64,000 nt of DNA, from assembly GCF_008692785.1 (NCBI RefSeq), contig NZ_VXJV01000010.1, forward strand, positions 103,302 to 167,301. The letters are read 5' to 3'. The DNA is from Salmonella enterica subsp. diarizonae (lineage in GTDB: Bacteria; Pseudomonadota; Gammaproteobacteria; Enterobacterales; Enterobacteriaceae). Each line of letters opens with the position of its first letter. Position 1 is the first letter of the stretch. This document shows, piece after piece, positions 1-16,601 of this stretch. Below the pieces are notes generated by a model. That model was not told the origin of the DNA and did not search any database. It saw only the letters and a program-made list of their open reading frames with translations. The position numbers were made by a program, and so were the translations under genes.

Positions 1-1630
1 TCATTGAACGCAGCAGCATAGTTTGCAGCATTTCGGCGTCCGGCCTGTCGGCAATGGATTCAAGCAGTTCGGCATAATCGCGCGGTTCCGGTTTATTTCC
101 GCCCGGAAGCTCCAGTCCCAGCTCCGCCAGTACAGAGCGGAATGAGGTAATCGCTTCGGTAGTGGGCTTATCATGAATACGGAATAGCGCCGGCTCTTTA
201 GCTTTTTCGACAAAGCGCGCCGCCGAGATATTCGCCATGATCATGCACTCTTCGATAAGCTTATGCGCGTCATTACGCTGGGTCTGTTCGATACGCTCAA
301 TGCGACGCTCGGCGTTAAAGATAAACTTCGCCTCTTCGCTCTCAAATGAGATCCCCCCGCGCTCCTCACGCGCTTTATCCAGCACGTTGTAGAGGTTGTG
401 CAGCTCTTCAATATGCTTCACCAACGGCGCATATTGTTCACGCAGATCCTGGTCGCCCTGCAACATATGCCAGACTTTGGTATAGGTCAGACGCGCATGG
501 GAGCTCATCACCGCTTCATAGAATTTGTAGCCGGTCAGCCGCCCCTTCGCCGAGATGGTCATTTCACAGACCATACACAGCCTGTCAACCTGCGGGTTCA
601 GCGAGCACAGGCCGTTGGAGAGCACCTCCGGCAGCATTGGGACAACCTGTGATGGGAAGTAAACCGACGTGCCGCGATTGCGCGCCTCGCGATCCAGCGG
701 CGTTGGCGGCCGTACATAATAGCTCACGTCAGCAATCGCGACCCACAAACGCCAGCCACCGCCGCGTTTTTTCTCACAGTAAACCGCGTCGTCGAAGTCA
801 CGGGCATCTTCGCCATCAATAGTGACCAGCGGTAAATCGCGCAGATCGACACGGCCTGCTTTCGCCTCTTCCGGCACCTCTTCTTTCAGCCCGGCGACCT
901 GCTGCTCTACCGCCTGCGGCCAGATGTAGGGAATTTCATGGGTACGCAGCGCCATATCAACCGCCATACCAGTGCCCATATTGTCGCCCAGCACTTCGAC
1001 GATTTTCCCTACCGCTTTGGTACGCCGGGTTGGACGTTGGGTCAGTTCAACCACGACCACGAACCCCATCCGCGCGCCCATGACGTCTTCTGGCGGGATA
1101 AGAATGTCGAAGCTCAGACGGCTGTCGTCAGGCACCACAAAACCCACGCCCGCATCAGTAAAATAACGCCCGACTATCTGGCTGGTTTTCGGTACCAGAA
1201 CACGGACGATACGCGCTTCGCGGCGACCTTTACGATCGGCGCCAAGCGGCTGCGCCAGCACCTGATCGCCATGAATACAGGTTTTCATCTGCTCGCTGGA
1301 AAGATACAGATCATCTTTGCGGCCTTCGACACGTAAGAAACCGTAACCGTCACGATGACCGATCACGGTGCCTTTCACCAGGTCGAGGCGTTCCGGCAGC
1401 GCATAGCACTGGCGACGGGTAAAGACCAGTTGTCCGTCGCGCTCCATCGCGCGCAGGCGGCGACGCAAGGCTTCAAGCTGCTCTTCGCCTTCAATATTCA
1501 GTTCTACGGCCAGTTCTTCGCGACTGGCCGGTTTTTCACGTTTCGTTAAATGTTCGAGGATAAATTCCCGGCTCGGGATAGGATTCGCGTATTTTTCTGC
1601 TTCGCGTTCCTGGAAAGGATCATGTGACAT
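1..1630 (-). CDS. rnr: Ribonuclease R, N-terminal part (cut by window edge)
   Basis: This is the 3'-to-5' exoribonuclease that degrades structured RNA and helps mature or turn over rRNA, mRNA and tmRNA. The ATG at 1630 opens with [20 protein letters not shown], matching the E. coli RNase R N-terminus, and about 543 codons run to the window edge without a stop. Visible parts are the N-terminal helix-turn-helix region, the cold-shock domains and the start of the RNB nuclease domain, including the acidic catalytic stretch [12 protein letters not shown]. The 3' part (end of RNB, S1 and Lys-rich tail) lies outside the window. It sits 37 bp after nsrR on the same strand, the usual nsrR-rnr order. 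Confidence 0.95.
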   Translation of the reverse strand, partial: MSHDPFQEREAEKYANPIPSREFILEHLTKREKPASREELAVELNIEGEEQLEALRRRLRAMERDGQLVFTRRQCYALPERLDLVKGTVIGHRDGYGFLRVEGRKDDLYLSSEQMKTCIHGDQVLAQPLGADRKGRREARIVRVLVPKTSQIVGRYFTDAGVGFVVPDDSRLSFDILIPPEDVMGARMGFVVVVELTQRPTRRTKAVGKIVEVLGDNMGTGMAVDMALRTHEIPYIWPQAVEQQVAGLKEEVPEEAKAGRVDLRDLPLVTIDGEDARDFDDAVYCEKKRGGGWRLWVAIADVSYYVRPPTPLDREARNRGTSVYFPSQVVPMLPEVLSNGLCSLNPQVDRLCMVCEMTISAKGRLTGYKFYEAVMSSHARLTYTKVWHMLQGDQDLREQYAPLVKHIEELHNLYNVLDKAREERGGISFESEEAKFIFNAERRIERIEQTQRNDAHKLIEECMIMANISAARFVEKAKEPALFRIHDKPTTEAITSFRSVLAELGLELPGGNKPEPRDYAELLESIADRPDAEMLQTMLLRSM

Positions 1631-1667
1631 TGAGGTTCCTCCATTGTCATCTCTAATGAAGTTTACT

Positions 1668-2093
1668 TCACTCCACCAGTAATAATTTATAAAGCGGTTG
1701 ATTCTCTTCAACCAAATCGGCAAGCGTGTAGTTATCCAGCTCCTTGAGAAAACTCTGCACGGCCTTAGAAAGCGCCTGTTTCAGACGACAGGCAGGGGTG
1801 ATGTGGCAAAATTCGCTGCTACAGTTGACCAGTGATAAGGGTTCCAGCTCACGCACCACATCGCCAATACAAATAGTATTAGCCGGTTTACCCAGGCGGA
1901 TACCGCCATTTTTTCCCCGAACGGCGGTGACAAAGCCCGCCCGGCTAAGCTGATTGATAATTTTGACCATATGATTACGGGACACGCCGTAGACTTCTGT
2001 CACCTCAGAAATGCTGGTCATTCGTCCATCTGGTAACGACGCCATATAGATTAGCGCACGTAAGCCGTAATCGGTGAAACTCGTTAACTGCAC
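1668..2093 (-). CDS. nsrR: NsrR, nitric-oxide-sensing Rrf2-family repressor
   Basis: NsrR binds a [2Fe-2S] or [4Fe-4S] cluster, and nitric oxide damage to that cluster relieves repression of NO-detoxifying genes such as hmp. The protein is 141 residues, the family length. It has an N-terminal winged helix containing [19 protein letters not shown] and the three cluster cysteines C91, C96 and C102 in [13 protein letters not shown]. The start is GTG at 2093, which gives the family N-terminus [20 protein letters not shown]. It is followed directly by rnr, and the pair is probably cotranscribed. Confidence 0.95.
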
Positions 2094-2265
2094 ATCAACC
2101 TCTGGGAAAAACGGATAGGGATGCCTCTATGATTCAGGATATCAATGTTGCGCCAACACACCCAACACAGACACCAGCTCAATAAAGAGCATTATCGTTG
2201 ATGATAAACCAGCCAGCGCTCAGGCCGCTAATTTATTTAAACGCAAGAGCAAAAAAGCGCGAATC

Positions 2266-2802
2266 TCAAGGCGAGCCGACTGATTTATCCCATAAACACG
2301 CAAGCTTTAAACACTCGGCGCCTTTGTATAAACATTCGTCGTAAATATGATAATCCACATGTTCAGCAACGCTGACCGAGCCAGGGTTATTTTTGGCAAT
2401 CAGACAGACCGTTTTTGCTGGCGAGAATGTCTGCACAAACCACTGATGCGCGGCAACAGCCGCTTCCTTTGCAATTCCCCGCCCCTGCGCCGGGCGTGAA
2501 ATAACCCAGGAAGCCTCAGCGCAACGCGCAAAGTTATCATCAAGGCCGCGATGAAAGTTAGCCAGCCCCGTTTCCCCAAGGAAAGCGCCGTCAGATTTCT
2601 GGAAAATGGCAAAGATGCCGTAACCGAATGCCGCCCAATGACCCACATTCCTTAATAGGCGATTCCATCCCTCTTCTGGTGTGAATCCAGGCGCATTATC
2701 CAGACGAAATATCTCAGGATCGGCATACATAGGATACCATATTGCAAAATCAGCGATGGTTTGTGGGCGTAGAATTAATCTCTCAGTGGTAATGGTCAAC
2801 AT
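2266..2802 (-). CDS. GNAT-family (RimJ/RimL-type) N-acetyltransferase
   Basis: A 178-residue protein with the acetyl-CoA-dependent N-acyltransferase fold of the RimJ/RimL subgroup. It begins with the typical strand TTERLILRPQTIADF and carries the pyrophosphate-binding loop SRPAQGRGIAKEA near residue 105 (Q-x-x-G-x-G/A). The substrate cannot be told from sequence; relatives acetylate ribosomal protein N-termini, small amines or antibiotics. It lies between purA and nsrR, where E. coli K-12 as I recall it has no gene, so it looks like a lineage-specific insertion. Confidence is high for the fold and low for any substrate. Confidence 0.8.
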   Translation of the reverse strand: MLTITTERLILRPQTIADFAIWYPMYADPEIFRLDNAPGFTPEEGWNRLLRNVGHWAAFGYGIFAIFQKSDGAFLGETGLANFHRGLDDNFARCAEASWVISRPAQGRGIAKEAAVAAHQWFVQTFSPAKTVCLIAKNNPGSVSVAEHVDYHIYDECLYKGAECLKLACLWDKSVGSP

Positions 2803-2950
2803 GCTTTCCCTCTCTGGCGCCTTGATGCCAACGTTTATCCTACCACGTAACCGGACATAGCTATACCCAACGAACTTCGCGTTGCTGGCGTCTAAAAACA
2901 GGGAAATGTCGCGGGCTTACGCGCGGCGCTAACGGCGGGAAGGATAACAT

Positions 2951-2972
2951 AGGGCGTGGATAACCACGCCCT
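2951..2972 (-). terminator. Inverted repeat just after purA, possible terminator
   Basis: AGGGCGTGG and CCACGCCCT form a 9-bp inverted repeat with a 4-nt loop, nine bases past the purA stop. No T-run follows on the minus strand, so this may be a stability hairpin or weak terminator. Confidence 0.4.
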
Positions 2973-2980
2973 CAGGAAGA

Positions 2981-4282
<1,302 letters not shown>

Positions 4283-4381
4283 TCAAAATCACCGTTTGCT
4301 TAAAAATGGATTCTACCATCGCTTTTTCAGATATACAGCACTTTTTGCACTCAATCTTCGGCAAATCCGACCACTTTTTGC

Positions 4382-4579
4382 TCAGCCAATCGTTTTCCTC
4401 AACATGTAGTAGACTACAACTCCCGCAACCACAAGTCCGCCGCCAAAACGACGTAAAACATTTTCCGGCAGTTGCGCCAGTGCCGAAACCATTTTTTTCC
4501 ATGCGCCGGGATATAGCATCGGTCCCAGCCCTTCGAGGACTAATACCAGAGCAAGCGCCAGCCAGATTGTTGAATTCAT
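4382..4579 (-). CDS. yjeT: YjeT, small inner-membrane protein (DUF2065)
   Basis: A 65-residue protein of the DUF2065 family with two hydrophobic segments (about residues 5-23 and 45-60) separated by a short charged loop. The function is unknown. The position between hflC and purA and the sequence beginning MNSTIWLALALVLVLEGLGP match E. coli YjeT. The adjacency to hflKC is conserved in enterobacteria, but I see no evidence of a functional link. Confidence 0.88.
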   Translation of the reverse strand: MNSTIWLALALVLVLEGLGPMLYPGAWKKMVSALAQLPENVLRRFGGGLVVAGVVVYYMLRKTIG

Positions 4580-4598
4580 TTATCGCCCTTATAAAAGA

Positions 4599-4632
4599 AA
4601 ACCACCGGCATCCTTTGGATGCGGTGGTTTTG
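4599..4632 (-). terminator. Rho-independent terminator after hflC
   Basis: AACCACCG and CGGTGGTT flank a second inverted segment (GCATCC/GGATGC). On the minus strand the stem is followed by TTTTCTTTT. It lies 26 bp past the hflC stop and would end the hfq-hflX-hflK-hflC transcript. Confidence 0.75.
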
Positions 4633-4657
4633 CTGGTCTAAAACCGCTGACGCTATT

Positions 4658-5662
4658 TTAGCGTGTCGTCGAACTCGGTGTCTTCATGTAGCGGAAGAAA
4701 TCGCTGTCCGGGCTCAGCACCATGACGTCCTGATTACCTTCGAAGCTATTCTCGTAAGCGCGCAGACTACGAATGAACGCGTAGAAGTCAGGGTCCTGGC
4801 TGAATGCGTCGGCAAACAGCTTCGCGGCTTCGGCATCGCCTTCACCACGCATGATACGCCCCTGACGCTCAGCTTCCGCCAGAGTTTTCGTCACTTCGTA
4901 GTCAGCCGCCGCACGCAGTTTTTCCGCTTCTTCCTGACCTTGTGAACGGTGACGACGCGCTACCGCTTCACGCTCGGCGCGCATACGGTTGTAAATCGCC
5001 TCAGAAACCTCGGTCGGCAGGTTGATCTGCTTAATACGCACATCGACCACTTCGATACCCAATGCCGCCATACTGTTCGGATTGATGACTGGTACCTTAC
5101 CTTTGGTTTCCGCCGTGACGCGTTCCGCCGCTTCGGCAATGGCGTCATCCGCCGCCGGGGTCGCCACTTCATCGTCAGTACCGGCTGAACCGGAGTTCAG
5201 CGCGTCGCGCACTTCCAGAGTCAGACGACCACGAGAATCGGTCACGATGTCTTTTACGTCCAGGCGACCAATCTCAGAACGCAAGCGGTCCGAGAATTTA
5301 CGTTTTAACAGCACTTCGGCTTGCGAAATATCGCCACCGCCGGTCGCCAGATAATAACGGCTAAAGTCGCTGATACGCCATTTGATGTAGGAGTCGACAA
5401 TCAGGTCTTTCTTCTCTTTGGTAACAAAGCGATCGGCCTGGTTATCCATCGTCTGGATACGCGCATCAAGCATTTTCACTGATTCAATAAACGGGATCTT
5501 AAAGTGCAGACCCGGCGCGTAAACCAGCGGTTTGTTCTCATCGTCACGCAGAACTTTACCAAAACGCAGCGTAATGCCGCGCTCGCCCTCTTTGACCACA
5601 AAGACGGACATGTAGAGCACTACCAGCACGATGATGATAATCGCAATAACTGACTTACGCAT
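4658..5662 (-). CDS. hflC: HflC, FtsH-modulating SPFH/prohibitin-like protein
   Basis: HflC forms a large inner-membrane complex with HflK that encloses the FtsH protease and tempers its activity, including lambda CII degradation. The 334-residue protein has one N-terminal transmembrane segment (about residues 4-21) and then a periplasmic SPFH domain starting VVKEGERGITLRFGKV. A long Ala/Glu-rich helical region follows (about residues 215-285). It begins two bases after the hflK stop, so the two are translationally coupled. Confidence 0.97.
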   Translation of the reverse strand: MRKSVIAIIIIVLVVLYMSVFVVKEGERGITLRFGKVLRDDENKPLVYAPGLHFKIPFIESVKMLDARIQTMDNQADRFVTKEKKDLIVDSYIKWRISDFSRYYLATGGGDISQAEVLLKRKFSDRLRSEIGRLDVKDIVTDSRGRLTLEVRDALNSGSAGTDDEVATPAADDAIAEAAERVTAETKGKVPVINPNSMAALGIEVVDVRIKQINLPTEVSEAIYNRMRAEREAVARRHRSQGQEEAEKLRAAADYEVTKTLAEAERQGRIMRGEGDAEAAKLFADAFSQDPDFYAFIRSLRAYENSFEGNQDVMVLSPDSDFFRYMKTPSSTTR

Positions 5663-5664
5663 CG

Positions 5665-6924
5665 TTATTCCCCCTGACGCTGGTAGTCGTTACGCTGCGC
5701 ATTCGCGCGGCGTTGGTCCATAATATCGCCCTGATTTGAGGACGACGTGTTGCTTGCTCCGCTGGCGTTAGACTTTGTGGACGGCGGCAGGCGCAGCAGG
5801 TTGCTGGCGCTATTGTCGCTCTTTGCCGCCGGCGCATTCCCGCCTTTTAGCATCTGATCTAACGGCAGCACCATTAAATTACCGCTCTTGTCGTTAACCA
5901 GTACTTTACGGGTATGGCTCAGCACTTTTTCCATCGTTTCAATATACAGACGCTCGCGCGTAATCTGTGGCGCGGCTTTATATTCCGGCAAAATCTTCGC
6001 AAACCGGGCAACTTCACCCTGCGCTTCCAGGATAGTCTGGGTTTTATACGCGCGTGCTTCTTCAAGAATACGCTGCGCCTGACCGTTGGCGCGCGGCTGA
6101 ACTTCGTTGGTATACGCTTCCGCTTCACGAATGTACTGCTGCTCGTTTTCACGTGCGGCAATCGCGTCGTCAAAGGCGGCTTTCACCTCTTCCGGCGGCC
6201 GCGCAGCCTGGAAGTTCACGTCCAGCAGGGTAATCCCCATGTTGTACGGCTTGATGGTTTCTTCCAGTTCGCGTTGGGTATCGCTACGAATAACGGTACG
6301 ACCTTCGGTCAGGATGCGATCCATCGTGTATTTACCAATGACGCCGCGCAGCGCGCTGTCGGTGGCCTGACGCAGGCTATCGTCCGGGTTGGTCACGCTA
6401 AACAGATATTTCTGCGGATCGGTGACGCGGTATTGCACGTTCATTTCAACACGCACGACGTTTTCATCAGACGTCAGCATCACGCCTGACGCCGCCAGTT
6501 CGCGCACCGCTTCGACGTTCACCGGCGTGACGTCGTCAATAAATGTCGGCTTCCAGTTCAGACCTGGCTCTACCAGATGGCTGAATTTACCAAAACGCGT
6601 CACAACGCCGCGCTCGGCTTCTTTAATGGTATAGAAGCCGCTGGCTGCCCAGATAATGACTATTGCCGCCGCGGCAATGGCGACGATACGACCGCCCAGT
6701 TGCGGACGCGGGCCTTGCGATGAGCTACTGCCGCCGGAACCGGTGCCTTTACCGCCCCCAAAACCACCGAGTTTTTTACTCAGCTTACGGAAGATATCAT
6801 CCAGATCGGGAGGTCCCTGATCGCGGCCACCTTTGTTTCCATTTCCCCCAGAGTTGCTGCCAGGTTTGCTGCTTCCCCACGGGTCGCGGTCCTGTCCGTT
6901 ATTACCGGGCTGATTCCACGCCAT
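5665..6924 (-). CDS. hflK: HflK, FtsH-modulating SPFH/prohibitin-like protein
   Basis: HflK is the partner of HflC in the FtsH holoenzyme. The 419-residue protein starts with a cytoplasmic Gly/Asn/Ser-rich tail (residues 1-75). One transmembrane segment follows (about 80-100, IVAIAAAAIVIIWAASGFY), then the SPFH domain (TIKEAERGVVTRFGKF) and a helical C-terminal region ending in a polar Ser/Asn/Arg-rich tail. It lies upstream of and two bases from hflC, and downstream of hflX with a 216-bp gap. Confidence 0.97.
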   Translation of the reverse strand: MAWNQPGNNGQDRDPWGSSKPGSNSGGNGNKGGRDQGPPDLDDIFRKLSKKLGGFGGGKGTGSGGSSSSQGPRPQLGGRIVAIAAAAIVIIWAASGFYTIKEAERGVVTRFGKFSHLVEPGLNWKPTFIDDVTPVNVEAVRELAASGVMLTSDENVVRVEMNVQYRVTDPQKYLFSVTNPDDSLRQATDSALRGVIGKYTMDRILTEGRTVIRSDTQRELEETIKPYNMGITLLDVNFQAARPPEEVKAAFDDAIAARENEQQYIREAEAYTNEVQPRANGQAQRILEEARAYKTQTILEAQGEVARFAKILPEYKAAPQITRERLYIETMEKVLSHTRKVLVNDKSGNLMVLPLDQMLKGGNAPAAKSDNSASNLLRLPPSTKSNASGASNTSSSNQGDIMDQRRANAQRNDYQRQGE

Positions 6925-7140
6925 GTTTGTGCTCCATATTTGTTATGCGGTGATCCCCGTTGTCTTTCGACTCCAGAGGATAAGGCGAAATTACTCCATG
7001 CTTCAGACGAGCCGCCGTTACAGGCGTCATCTCTCAGGCCGCTCCTTGAGTGGCTGCTACTTTCACCCCAGTCACTTTACAGTTGTAAACTCCTGAGATT
7101 CTCTCAGCTACCGCTTCAATGCGACCTGAATGACTCCGCT

Positions 7141-8421
7141 CTAGATCACGTATTCGATCAACGCCGGTTCTTGTTTACAGAGGCGACGCCAGTCGACAAT
7201 CGGCATTCGTACCTGCAGACTGACGCTACCGTCTTCCTCCATCCACTCTTTTTCTATTGCCTGAAGCTGATAAAACCGGCTTCTCAGACGCCCTTCCTGC
7301 GGCGGCAAACGCAGCGTGTGCTGCGCCACCTCGCCGGAAAGACGCTCCGTCAAAGCCTGAAAAAGCTGTGGTATTCCCACGCCGGTTTGCGCTGAAAGCC
7401 AAACACGGATGGGTTTATTCTCTTCATCTCTGTCGATACGCGGTTCAAAGTCGTCCAGCATATCGATTTTGTTCATCACCATTAAGGTGGGGATTTCGTG
7501 AGCGTCAATCTCTTCAAGAACGGTATTTACCGCCTCGATGTTTTCCTGCACACGAACATCCGCCGCATCGACCACATGCAGCAGCAGCGTCGCCTGACGC
7601 GTCTCCTGCAGGGTAGCTTTAAAGGCAGCCACCAGATCGTGCGGTAAATGGCGGATAAAACCTACCGTATCCGCCAGCACGGTTTCACCGACATCCGCCA
7701 CATCAATACGACGTAACGTGGGGTCCAGCGTCGCGAATAGCTGATCTGCCGCGTAGACCCGCGCTTCAGTGATCTGATTAAAAAGGGTGGATTTTCCGGC
7801 GTTGGTATAGCCCACCAGCGATACCGTCGGAACGTCGGCCTTGATACGCGACTGTCGCCCCTGCTCACGTTGCTTCTCAACTTTCTCCAGGCGCGACTGA
7901 ATCTGCACAATGCGATTACGCAGTAAACGACGGTCGGTTTCGAGCTGGGTTTCACCCGGACCGCGCAAACCAATCCCGCCTTTCTGACGTTCAAGGTGGG
8001 TCCAGCCACGCACCAGACGCGTAGCCAGATGGCGCAACTGCGCCAGCTCAACCTGCAGCTTACCTTCATGGGTTCGCGCACGTTGGGCAAAAATATCTAA
8101 GATAAGACCGGTGCGATCGATAACCCGGCACTCGCACAAACGTTCCAGGTTTCGCTCCTGGGCTGGACTCAATGCATGATCAAACAATACGACCGCTGCG
8201 CCAGTCGCTTTCACGGCTTCCGCAATTTCAACTGCCTTACCTTCACCTACAAAGTACTTCGGGTGCGGTGCTTTACGGCTACCGGTAATCACCTGCATTG
8301 CTTCGACACCGGCGGAAGAGACCAGAGATTCAAACTCCTGGAGGTCTTCCATATCTTTGTCTTGCGAAAAATAGATGTGTACCAGTACCGCCTGCTCACC
8401 GGCATCATAACGGTCAAACAA
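7141..8421 (-). CDS. hflX: HflX, ribosome-rescue GTPase
   Basis: HflX is a translational GTPase of the Obg-HflX superfamily that splits stalled ribosomes under heat or antibiotic stress. The 426-residue protein has an N-terminal HflX-specific domain with a coiled coil (about 150-190), then a G domain with G1 GYTNAGKS near residue 205, G3 DTVGF and G4 NKID. The start is TTG at 8421, giving the known N-terminus [20 protein letters not shown]. It follows hfq in the conserved superoperon. Confidence 0.96.
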   Translation of the reverse strand: MFDRYDAGEQAVLVHIYFSQDKDMEDLQEFESLVSSAGVEAMQVITGSRKAPHPKYFVGEGKAVEIAEAVKATGAAVVLFDHALSPAQERNLERLCECRVIDRTGLILDIFAQRARTHEGKLQVELAQLRHLATRLVRGWTHLERQKGGIGLRGPGETQLETDRRLLRNRIVQIQSRLEKVEKQREQGRQSRIKADVPTVSLVGYTNAGKSTLFNQITEARVYAADQLFATLDPTLRRIDVADVGETVLADTVGFIRHLPHDLVAAFKATLQETRQATLLLHVVDAADVRVQENIEAVNTVLEEIDAHEIPTLMVMNKIDMLDDFEPRIDRDEENKPIRVWLSAQTGVGIPQLFQALTERLSGEVAQHTLRLPPQEGRLRSRFYQLQAIEKEWMEEDGSVSLQVRMPIVDWRRLCKQEPALIEYVI

Positions 8422-8492
8422 GCGTAAACCCTCTTAATAACCAGCGGGGGCGATTATCCGACGCCCCCGACATGGATAAACAGCGCGTGAAC

Positions 8493-8819
<327 letters not shown>

Positions 8820-8883
8820 TTATTTGTACTTTGAACCTTTCGATTCTGAAAAATTGCGCACGATACGTCTCAATTGTACACAT

Positions 8884-9834
8884 TCAGTCTGCGATAGCAC
8901 CAACAACCTGTAATACTTCTTTTCGCGCTCGATCGGGATTTTCACTGTCAAGCCAGCGCACCCCTTCCCAACCGCGCAACCAGGTCATCTGGCGCTTCGC
9001 CAACTGTCTCGTGGCGCAAACACCTCTATAAACCATTTCATCATATGAAATTTCGCCCTCAATGTATGACCACATCTGGCGGTATCCCACACAACGGATG
9101 GAAGGCAAGTCCGTATGCAAATCTCCTCGGGCAAAAAGCGCCCGGACTTCTGCTTCAAAACCTGAAGCCAACATCTGATGAAAACGCTGCTCAATGCGCT
9201 GATGGAGCAGTTCACGGCTCGCCGGGGCGATAGCGAACTGATGCACCTGATACGGTAGCGCGTCTCCTGACGTTTGCGTTAGCTCCGTTAAAGTTTTACC
9301 CGAAATGAAAAAAACTTCCAGTGCCCGGGAAAGTCTTTGCGGATCATTTGGATGAATTCGCGCGGCGGCAACCGGATCTATCTCCTGAAGTTGCTGGTGC
9401 AACGCTTCCCATCCAAGCTCCGCAGCTTGCTGCTCTATCCGGGATCTGACTTCCGGATCTGCTGAAGGCAACGGCGATAACCCTTCAAGCAATGCCTTAA
9501 AATACAGCATGGTACCGCCTACTAACAGCGGGATACGCCCCGCGGAGGTGATCTCCGCCATTTGCGCTAACGCATCACGGCGAAAATCCGCCGCCGAATA
9601 CGCCTGCGACGGGTCGCGTATATCCAGCAGTCGATGCGGCGCCGCTTTCAGCTCATCGGCATTCGGCTTGGCCGTACCAATATCCATTCCCCGATAAATG
9701 AGGGCGGAATCAACGCTTATCAACTCTACTGGCAAAACTTTACGCAGTTCTATCGCCAGTGCCGTTTTGCCGGAGGCCGTCGGCCCCATCAAAAATATCG
9801 CCTTAGGCAGGCTCGCCTTACTTACATCATTCAT
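8884..9834 (-). CDS. miaA: MiaA, tRNA dimethylallyltransferase
   Basis: MiaA transfers a dimethylallyl group to A37 of tRNAs reading UNN codons, the first step towards ms2i6A. The 316-residue protein has the P-loop [13 protein letters not shown] (about residues 16-28), the [18 protein letters not shown] substrate motif and the family region [11 protein letters not shown]. Its start overlaps the end of mutL by 8 bp, which indicates translational coupling. Confidence 0.97.
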   Translation of the reverse strand: MNDVSKASLPKAIFLMGPTASGKTALAIELRKVLPVELISVDSALIYRGMDIGTAKPNADELKAAPHRLLDIRDPSQAYSAADFRRDALAQMAEITSAGRIPLLVGGTMLYFKALLEGLSPLPSADPEVRSRIEQQAAELGWEALHQQLQEIDPVAAARIHPNDPQRLSRALEVFFISGKTLTELTQTSGDALPYQVHQFAIAPASRELLHQRIEQRFHQMLASGFEAEVRALFARGDLHTDLPSIRCVGYRQMWSYIEGEISYDEMVYRGVCATRQLAKRQMTWLRGWEGVRWLDSENPDRARKEVLQVVGAIAD

Positions 9835-11683
9835 GCTTCAGGGCGTTCATCGCCGAATGTAAATCAACAGGTTGTAACAGACCACCCGGCGGCGCTTTTA
9901 CCAGTTGCGGACATAGCCGCTCAACATCCGCCAGCAGCGATATGGCCTGCGCCATCGACCACTGCGGATGTTCGCTCTGCACATTACGTGCTATCCACTG
10001 TGCAATATTGACCGTTGCAAATGTAGTTTGTTGCGCCAGGTAGCCTATCAGTTCAGGAATCAAGATTTGTAAATTTTGTTGTCGTAAGGGTAAAGGCACT
10101 GCACGAATGGTCACATGCTGCGCATCTGACTGAAATTCAATGCCCAATTCCCCCAGCAAAGGTTGGGCTTTTTGCAGCGCGGCTTTTTCATCGGCGCTCA
10201 CTTTTAAACGCAGCGGAATCAGCAGCGGCTGCGCGCAAACCGGATTTTGACCCGGCGTAAGCTGCGCCTGACGCAGCCAACGCTCCGCAACCGACAGCGA
10301 CAAGAGCTGGATATTCCCCACATGTTCCAGTAACGCGCAGTCACCGCCGACTATCGTCAGTACGCGGCCAAAACTCTGGCTATGTCCGTCAAGCGCAGGC
10401 GCAACCGGTTCCGGCGTTGGGCTCGTCGCAGGCGTCTGTAAAAGCGCGCGATAAACCTCGCCCTGCTGCTTCTGATAGCCCGGCTGCGCGTGAGGCCAGC
10501 CGCCAACGGACTGACGCCCGCCGCTACCGCCCGATGCGCCGCCAGAATAACGCGGTGTAGCCGGCTCGCGCGCCGCAGCCGACACGGCGGGTTCAGCAAA
10601 ATGGTTACGTCCGGCGGCGATACGGTTTTCCGGGACATGCCGCGGCGCTGGCGCAATGTCCTCCAGCGGCAGCGTCGTTTCCGTCTGCTGTTGCAGAACG
10701 CTCAGCATCCCTTGATAGATGAAGTCGTGCACCAGTCGGGATTGATGAAAGCGCACTTCGTGCTTGGCGGGATGAACATTGACATCCACCTGATGCGGGT
10801 CAATCTCCAGATACAGCACAAACGCAGGCTGTTGGTCCGCGCCCAATTTGTCTTCACAGGCCTGGCGAATAGCATGGTTGATCAAACGATCGCGCATCAT
10901 GCGGCCATTCACATAGCAGTACTGGATCTCCGTTAACGCCGTGGTGCTATGATTCGGATCGGCGACCCAGCCGCGCAGAGTCAGATCGCCATGCTGCCAC
11001 TCGATCGCCAATGCCTGTTCGAGAAACGGCGTGCCGCAGATGGCGCCTAACCGGCGCTCTTTTTGCCCATCCTTTGTAACAGCGCGATACTGCCGTACCA
11101 ATTTGCCGTTGTGCGACAGGTTAAGAGTGACGTCAAAACGGACCAATGCAATACGACGGATGATCTCATCGATATGATTAAATTCCGTTTTTTCGGTACG
11201 CATGAATTTGCGCCGGGCGGGCGTATTATAAAAGAGATCCAGAACTTCCAGGGTGGTGCCGACCGGGTGCGCGGCGGGTTTTACCGTCACGTCCATGTCG
11301 CGCCCTTCCGCATACGCCTGCCAGGCTTCCGCCTGCTCCGCCGTGCGCGACGTTAGCGTCAGACGCGAGACCGAACTGATACTCGCCAACGCTTCGCCGC
11401 GAAATCCCAGACTCATAATCGCTTCCAGATCGTCAAGCGAGGCGATTTTACTGGTGGCATGTCGGGCCAGCGCCAGCGCCAGCTCCTCTTTTTTAATGCC
11501 GCAGCCATTGTCACGAATACGAATAAGCTTCGCGCCGCCACGCTCGATGTCGATATCAACGCGGGTGGCACCGGCATCCAGACTATTCTCTACCAGCTCT
11601 TTAACAACCGACGCAGGGCGTTCCACCACTTCGCCAGCGGCGATTTGGTTCGCAAGCTGCGGCGGCAGAACCTGAATCGGCAT
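9827..11683 (-). CDS. mutL: MutL, DNA mismatch repair ATPase
   Basis: MutL links mismatch recognition by MutS to nicking by MutH in methyl-directed repair. The 618-residue protein has an N-terminal GHKL ATPase domain with motifs [15 protein letters not shown] and [11 protein letters not shown] proline- and glycine-rich linker (about 345-430) and a C-terminal dimerisation domain follow. It lacks the zinc endonuclease motif, as expected in bacteria that use MutH and Dam. The reading frame is intact, so nothing here points to a mutator strain. Confidence 0.97.
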   Translation of the reverse strand: MPIQVLPPQLANQIAAGEVVERPASVVKELVENSLDAGATRVDIDIERGGAKLIRIRDNGCGIKKEELALALARHATSKIASLDDLEAIMSLGFRGEALASISSVSRLTLTSRTAEQAEAWQAYAEGRDMDVTVKPAAHPVGTTLEVLDLFYNTPARRKFMRTEKTEFNHIDEIIRRIALVRFDVTLNLSHNGKLVRQYRAVTKDGQKERRLGAICGTPFLEQALAIEWQHGDLTLRGWVADPNHSTTALTEIQYCYVNGRMMRDRLINHAIRQACEDKLGADQQPAFVLYLEIDPHQVDVNVHPAKHEVRFHQSRLVHDFIYQGMLSVLQQQTETTLPLEDIAPAPRHVPENRIAAGRNHFAEPAVSAAAREPATPRYSGGASGGSGGRQSVGGWPHAQPGYQKQQGEVYRALLQTPATSPTPEPVAPALDGHSQSFGRVLTIVGGDCALLEHVGNIQLLSLSVAERWLRQAQLTPGQNPVCAQPLLIPLRLKVSADEKAALQKAQPLLGELGIEFQSDAQHVTIRAVPLPLRQQNLQILIPELIGYLAQQTTFATVNIAQWIARNVQSEHPQWSMAQAISLLADVERLCPQLVKAPPGGLLQPVDLHSAMNALKHE

Positions 11684-11692
11684 GAAATCTCC

Positions 11693-15004
<3,312 letters not shown>

Positions 15005-15006
<2 letters not shown>

Positions 15007-16144
15007 GTCAAAGCCCCTCGATCTCAATCAGTTAGCGCAAAATATTAAGCAGTGGGGGCTGGAGCTGGGCTTTCAGCAGGTCGGTATTACCGACACCGAT
15101 CTGCGCGCATCCGAACCTGTGCTGCAGGCGTGGCTGGACAAACAATACCACGGCGAGATGGCATGGATGGCGCGCCACGGTATGATGCGCGCCCGGCCTC
15201 ATGAACTCTTACCTGGAACGCTACGTGTCATCAGCGTGCGCATGAACTATCTGCCCGCCAACGCCGCGTTTGCCAGTACGTTGAAGAATCCCACGCTGGG
15301 CTACGTTAGCCGATATGCGCTGGGGCGTGATTATCACAAGCTATTACGCAACCGCCTTAAAAAACTGGGCGAGCAGATCCAGCAGCACTGCGGTTCGCTG
15401 AATTTTAGACCGTTTGTCGACTCTGCGCCTATTCTTGAACGCCCATTAGCGGAAAAAGCCGGACTTGGCTGGACGGGTAAGCACTCACTTATTCTTAATC
15501 GGGAGGCGGGGTCATTCTTTTTCCTGGGGGAATTGCTGATTGATTTACCGCTGCCGGTCGACCAACCGATTGAGGAAGGTTGCGGCAAATGCGTCGCCTG
15601 TATGACCATTTGCCCGACCGGGGCGATTGTCGAACCCTATACGGTGGACGCGCGGCGCTGTATTTCTTATCTCACCATTGAGCTGGAAGGCGCTATTCCA
15701 GAAGCATTTCGCCCACTAATAGGCAACCGTATTTACGGCTGCGATGACTGCCAGCTTATCTGTCCGTGGAATCGTTATTCTCAGTTGACCGACGAAGCAG
15801 ATTTTAGCCCACGCAAGGCGCTGCATGCTCCGGAGTTGCTTGAGTTGTTTAGCTGGAGCGAAGCGCAATTTCTGAAAGTCACTGAAGGTTCTGCGATTCG
15901 GCGCATTGGTCATTTACGCTGGCTGCGCAATGTTGCCGTCGCGCTGGGGAATGCGCCGTGGAGTAATGCCGTCATTGCGGCGCTGGAAAGCCGCAAGGGT
16001 GAGCATCCACTCCTTGATGAGCATATCGAATGGGCGGTTGCGCAACAAATTGAAAAGCGGAACGCCTGCATCATTGAAGTGCAGCTACCGAAAAAACAAC
16101 GTCTGGTCAGGGTGATTGAGAAAGGGCTGGTGCGCGATGCCTGA
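15005..16144 (+). CDS. queG: QueG, epoxyqueuosine reductase
   Basis: QueG performs the last step of queuosine synthesis in tRNA, reducing epoxyqueuosine with cobalamin and two [4Fe-4S] clusters. The 379-residue protein starts MSKPLDLNQLAQNIKQWGLE and has the two ferredoxin-like cysteine motifs CGKCVACMTICPTGA (about 193-207) and CDDCQLICPWN (about 245-255). The ATG at 15005 is chosen because it fits the known length; a longer reading would run into nnr. Confidence 0.95.
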
Positions 16145-16413
16145 ATTATTCACAGGCTGTGTATAAAAATAAAAACACATTGCGATTCAAGAGGGAGAAA
16201 AGGAACAGTCCATAACGCTAACATTTTGAAATCTTATTTTTTGCATAAATTTCAATGCGTTGTATAAATTCCACTGGTTAGGTATGATTTTTGGCATTCC
16301 AGGAGTAATGGACCATCCTGTGGATAAGTCTGTTTACAAGGATCTGACGAAAGCGGAACAAAACGTTCCCCAACGCGATTTTCGTTGTGGATAATTTTAC
16401 TGTAGATAAGAAT

Positions 16414-16489
<76 letters not shown>

Positions 16490-16525
16490 TTGGGTGCGTT
16501 TGTGCTTAACAAGCACTATCAAATT

Positions 16526-16601
<76 letters not shown>

